The translations under genes were made by a program, and so were the position numbers. This document shows, piece after piece, positions 6,667-10,013 of a DNA stretch of 10,013 nucleotides. The stretch covers positions 588,412 to 598,424 of the forward strand of contig ML976984.1 of the NCBI GenBank assembly GCA_010015675.1. The letters run 5' to 3'. The stretch comes from Byssothecium circinans. Taxonomy: Eukaryota; Ascomycota; Dothideomycetes; Pleosporales; Massarinaceae. The stretch's first letter is position 1. Each line of letters starts with the position of its first letter. The notes below the pieces were generated by a model. The model was given only the letters and a program-made list of their open reading frames with translations. It was not told the DNA's origin and did no database searches.

Positions 6667-9600
6667 TCAACATCTGCAATTATCTCGTGTGCGGCTACGC
6701 CTGCCGAAGCGCCACCATTGCGTCTCTCCAGGCTTCTGGTCGTACTCATTCGCGGGCTTCGCACACACTGAGGAGTTTTGTGCCGCATCCGTGACCGGAT
6801 TCGACTTGGCTTCGGTAGCAAGTTTCCATAGTTGATTGACATATCCTTGCAGTCGCTTCAAGTTTCGGCCGTGCTTCAGGCCGAGTTCTATTGCAAGCCC
6901 CATGGCAACGAGCGTGAGAGTGACGGAAACGAGTTCCCTTGTTGCTAGCGAGGTCAGCGCTTTGCATATCCGTGCTGGTCGTTTTGGGACTCACCAATGA
7001 ATTTGCCTACGTAATTTGTCGTGTACATACCCGCTTCGTTAGTCCAACGGGACTCTATTTGGTGTCTTTGGAACCGATCGATGGGGAGAGCGAAAAGTGA
7101 AACGACAAAGGATAAAGGTGTAAATATGATTGTGATGACAGTGAAGCCAAAGACCGCTGAGCTCATGACAGCCGTCGAGTGGGCTTCTCTGATGCTGGCA
7201 TGCTTGGCCTTTAGGTCTAGGCTCTTTGAAATGGAGTTTTCAACGCGTTGGGCATCATCGTCTATTTTTTCGAGCCTGCGTCTGAACTTTGAAAACTGCG
7301 TTTGCGGCCGCGCGATGATCCGCCATTTATCAGTTGGCGGTTTGGATTTCTGCCATTGACCAGACGGCCGTTCGTCCGTAAGTGGAATGATGAGTCTTCC
7401 ATCTTTCCAGTGCTCGGGCCATACGTTGGACACAAATTCTTTCCATACTTCTTCTTGCTGAAAGAGTACTGAATTGATCATAGAGAGCTCTTCTCGAATG
7501 TCGCCAATCTCGTGAAAGAATCGCTTTTCTTCCTCGATTCGCACGGCCTCCACATCCGGAACTTTCAGGTACTGGTTGACCTGCTCAGAAAGAGTCGAGA
7601 TTGATTTTTCAAATACATTGAAGATGGGTTCCGAGAGGCCCGCCATCACCGGGCGGTCAAGTGTATCCACCAGGAGTGAGAGGAGTTCCCCAACAGCATG
7701 GTATGAGAGCCCGCTTTCGCAAAATTGTTCGATTCTGGAAGCTTCATCATCTTCTAAAAGGTTCTTTGGGAACGCGGTGATGAGGTTGGCGTTGACATAC
7801 CAGATCCACGCTTGTTGCACAGTGAGAAGTTTCGCCGAAGGTGGTACCTCTTTCTCCCCCTTTTCCTCTTGCATACCTCGTTCCTTCTCCACTTGCTTCT
7901 TGTCTATCTGACCATCTCTCGTCTCCTGCATCTCTTTCCCCTTATTTGGCTTTTTATATATCTGGTACCTCACTAACACCTGGTCTTGATTCCGAACCTG
8001 GAGGGTCTCCTCACTCAGGGCTGGGTTCAAGTATTCGTCTAAGGTTAGCGGTAAATGTATGCCGAGCGTTCTCTTTGAAGCAGTGCTGGAGGACCTGCCA
8101 CAGCAATACTTCAAGCCCTCTATAAACTTCGAGTACTCCTCTCTACGCTGTTTAAGGCTAGTGTAAGGAGCGGAATGAAAGTACGGCATCTGAGCGAATC
8201 AGCCTGAAGTGTATCATTATAAACAAGTTGTCATGGCTTACTACTAGGGACATAAATGCTGTCTTTGCTGGGCCTTTGGGAGCCTCGTCCTGGTCTTCAG
8301 CTTGAACCTTGCTCTTCCCTTCGATAGCGTCGATGCGTTCGAAACTACAAGATGGTTCTCTGAAGGCTAAGTGATCGGCTGATTCTCGGCACTCGAGAAA
8401 GTGTTGAGCCACACAGTGAAGTATTGTTGGATAAACCAGACGATTGTGCGAACGCTGTTTTAAGATTTTACGGAGCAGGCCCTGATGTCTCGCAAGTTAG
8501 CCGCTGATCGTATCGCGAGGGTTGAACGATCTCACACTAAACCAGAATCTCTATGTTCTGTTGTTAGCTAGATTTTCGCTATAGAGTCGAGCTCAATCGT
8601 CTTACATTGTTTCCGTTGACGTGGTACCAAGAATTGGGATACATAAAGCCATGAATATGAAATGTGCATCTGTCACGAAGGAGAATACTCGGAGTGTCCG
8701 CTGCGTTGTAATCTGATCCTGCCGAGTGGTCTTTGGGTTTATTCGCTTGCTTACTCTGCGCATGTTCAAGCTCTTTCACAGCAAAAACATAGGTTGAATC
8801 GAATTTGACGCTTCGTTTCCGATCTTCTAGTTCGCAGGCTAGTTCCCAGGCTAGTTCCCAGGCAGTCTTCCCATTCGCATCTTCGATCGCGGGATTCGCC
8901 CCGTTATCTAATAGCCATTCGATGTCATCACTAGGGTCAGTCTCAAAAGCACCAGCTGTGCAGAGTATATGAAGGCATGTCCGCTTTTTTCCTCCATCGG
9001 TGTCGTACGCCTGGTCATGGATTCTGACGATGTCTTTGTTCAGAAGCTCACGCATTGCTCCAGTCCCCGGGTGCGAGCTGGCATAAAGCGCGGGAGTACA
9101 ACCATCGGAATCTCTGAGCGTCGTACAAGCTCCTGAGCTGATGAGAAATTCGATCATGTCAAGATTCCGTCCTCGGGCGGCATAATGCAGTGCTGTTTGA
9201 CCATCGTTGTTACGTAGATTGACAAAGTACTTTTTGCGTTCAACTTGGCTGACCAAATGCTGTCCGCCTCCATCTGGGTAGGTCAAGTGCGTTATCTCTT
9301 CGGCCTTGGAGACTAAGAATTGCACAATTTCGAAGTTTTGATCGGATACAGCAAAGTGCAGAGCAGTTTCTCCACGTACACTCGGCGTGTCCAGCTTAGC
9401 ACCGGCGTGGATCAGTTCCGTAATGATGTCAAGGGTAGAGGTCCATTCGCGGACCGCAATCTGAAGTGCCGTCTTTCCATACTCAGGGGGTTTGAATTCA
9501 AGATTCGGGCGTGGGTTACCGCCGAGGAGGCGTTTAACCCCCTCAAGATCACAAAAAAGAACCCGATGCCACAACATCAACTCCATACCTGGGTCGGTCA

Positions 9601-9748
9601 GTGCTATCGCTCATCTAGGTTCGAGCAAGATGCCATGAATATTACCAAATTGAATTTCAGGATCAGGAGGTTGGGTAGCGGGCTCTGTGCATGCGTGCGC
9701 CGCTGGAGCCGATGAGCCCACGTCCGGGTCGGCAACCTGCTGTGCCAT
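6667..9748 (-). CDS. Ankyrin-repeat protein fused to a CorA-like membrane domain (five exons)
   Basis: Exons on the minus strand: 9748-9646, 9588-8606, 8481-8242, 8189-6995, 6944-6667, giving 932 aa. Introns of 57, 124, 52 and 50 nt begin GTAATA, GTAAGA, GTAAGC and GTGAGT and end in CAG or TAG after CTGAC/CTAAC/CTGAT-like branch sites; all junctions keep frame. The ATG at 9748 has A at -3 and G at +4. Residues 1-35 are a P/A-rich leader. About six ankyrin-like repeats span 72-285 (GKTALQIAV, GETALHFAV, GQTALHYAA, GCTPALYAS, RTCLHILC, GKTAWELAW). The segment SLVMPYFH spans the exon 3/4 junction, as is typical of fungal proteins of this type. Then come PLTLDEYLNPAL (489-500), a K/E-rich linker (520-557), QQAWIWYV (567-574), a predicted coiled coil (658-690) and helices TM1 (787-812) and TM2 (843-863). 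The TM1 end reads SLFALPID where CorA channels have GMN, so Mg2+ transport is doubtful. The role is unknown; membrane-anchored recognition or scaffolding is inference. Confidence 0.85.
8829..8864 (-). repeat. Three 12-bp tandem repeats inside the ankyrin coding region
   Basis: The units at 8829-8840, 8841-8852 and 8853-8864 (agttcccaggct type) differ by one base each from the middle unit. On the minus strand they encode the reiterated WELA motif (AWELAWELACEL, residues 275-286) at the end of the last ankyrin-like repeat. The period is a multiple of three, so copy-number change would keep the frame. A small slippage expansion is the likely origin. Confidence 0.8.
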
Positions 9749-9949
9749 CGTTCAGCCTTGTGCAATCCTCAACTCGAAGATCCAGCCACAAGATGAATTT
9801 TCTAGTGTTGAACAAGGTCCGCGCGAGAAGTGTAATGTGGATGAGACCTTTCTTCTGAAAGTTTTTGCGCTTAAATACGATATATAACGTAAAGCACCAT
9901 CGAACCGCGCACACCATCGAACCGCGCAGAATTCCTTGGCAACACCAAC
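9749..9949 (-). promoter_or_regulatory. Promoter region of the ankyrin-CorA gene
   Basis: A TATA-like box (TTATATAT, minus strand) lies at 9887-9880, about 132 bp before the ATG. Immediately upstream sits the tandem 17-bp duplication at 9895-9928. The distance to the possible upstream gene end at 9950 is only about 200 bp, so the promoter is compact. The TATA assignment rests on motif and position only. Confidence 0.4.
9895..9928. repeat. Exact tandem duplication of a 17-bp unit
   Basis: The unit caccatcgaaccgcgca occurs at 9895-9911 and again, without mismatch, at 9912-9928. It lies just upstream of the TATA-like box of the ankyrin-CorA gene. It may double a regulator-binding site or be a chance replication-slippage product; the sequence alone cannot decide. 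Confidence 0.85.
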
Positions 9950-10012
9950 TCACTCAACTTCATCGTCATTATCGTCCGCATCGCTATCTGAAAATATATA
10001 CTGAGTACTAGC
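9950..10012 (-). CDS. Possible acidic C-terminus of a further minus-strand gene (truncated by window edge)
   Basis: Read on the minus strand from 10012, an open frame of 20 codons ends at TGA (9952-9950). The last residues are SDSDADDNDDEVE. Such an acidic Asp/Glu tail is a common ending of nuclear or transposon-encoded proteins, and the composition is unlike the flanking non-coding DNA. The visible part is too short to assign a family, and a chance open frame cannot be excluded. Confidence 0.3.
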   Translation of the reverse strand, partial: ASTQYIFSDSDADDNDDEVE

Positions 10013-10013
10013 C

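Noticed and set aside
9663..9953. Minus-strand open frame of 96 codons overlapping the start of the ankyrin-CorA gene
   Set aside because: It runs through the TATA-like region in another frame. The frame starting at 9748 splices cleanly onto the ankyrin exon and is preferred.

Overview
The window looks like nuclear DNA of a filamentous ascomycete, most likely Dothideomycetes/Pleosporales (inference). The grounds are short GT-AG introns of about 50-57 nt with CTAAC/CTGAC branch sites, long intron-free metabolic genes, fungus-specific protein architectures and a pogo/Fot1-like transposase tail at the left edge. No prokaryotic signals are present.

Layout. Positions 1-427 (+) hold the 3' end of a DDE transposase-like gene. 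From 428 to about 2690 there is no convincing protein gene. This stretch holds the most unusual object in the window: a tRNA-Ala(CGC) gene at 999-1144 (+). Its 72-nt mature form folds cleanly, but the gene is interrupted twice. One interruption is a canonical anticodon-loop intron of 21 nt. The other is a 53-nt insertion in the D loop with every mark of a spliceosomal intron (GTAAGT at the start, CTAAC, TTCAG at the end). A truncated inverted copy of the middle of this tRNA gene, anticodon intron included, lies at 1664-1709.

Next come two convergent intron-free metabolic genes. An Ara2-type aldo-keto reductase (D-arabinose 1-dehydrogenase, erythroascorbate synthesis) lies at 2846-4222 (+). 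A BetB-type betaine aldehyde dehydrogenase ending in a probable peroxisomal signal (AKL) lies at 4675-6186 (-). Both are NAD(P)-dependent oxidoreductases linked to stress-protective metabolites (antioxidant, osmolyte). Nothing in the sequence shows that they are co-regulated.

The right third is one five-exon gene on the minus strand (9748 down to 6667). It encodes an ankyrin-repeat protein fused to a CorA-like two-helix membrane domain, 932 aa as spliced here. Its five exons join in frame across four introns. The CorA GMN signature is missing. The promoter of this gene carries a TATA-like box and an exact 17-bp tandem duplication. At the extreme right edge, a short acidic open frame may be the C-terminus of another minus-strand gene.
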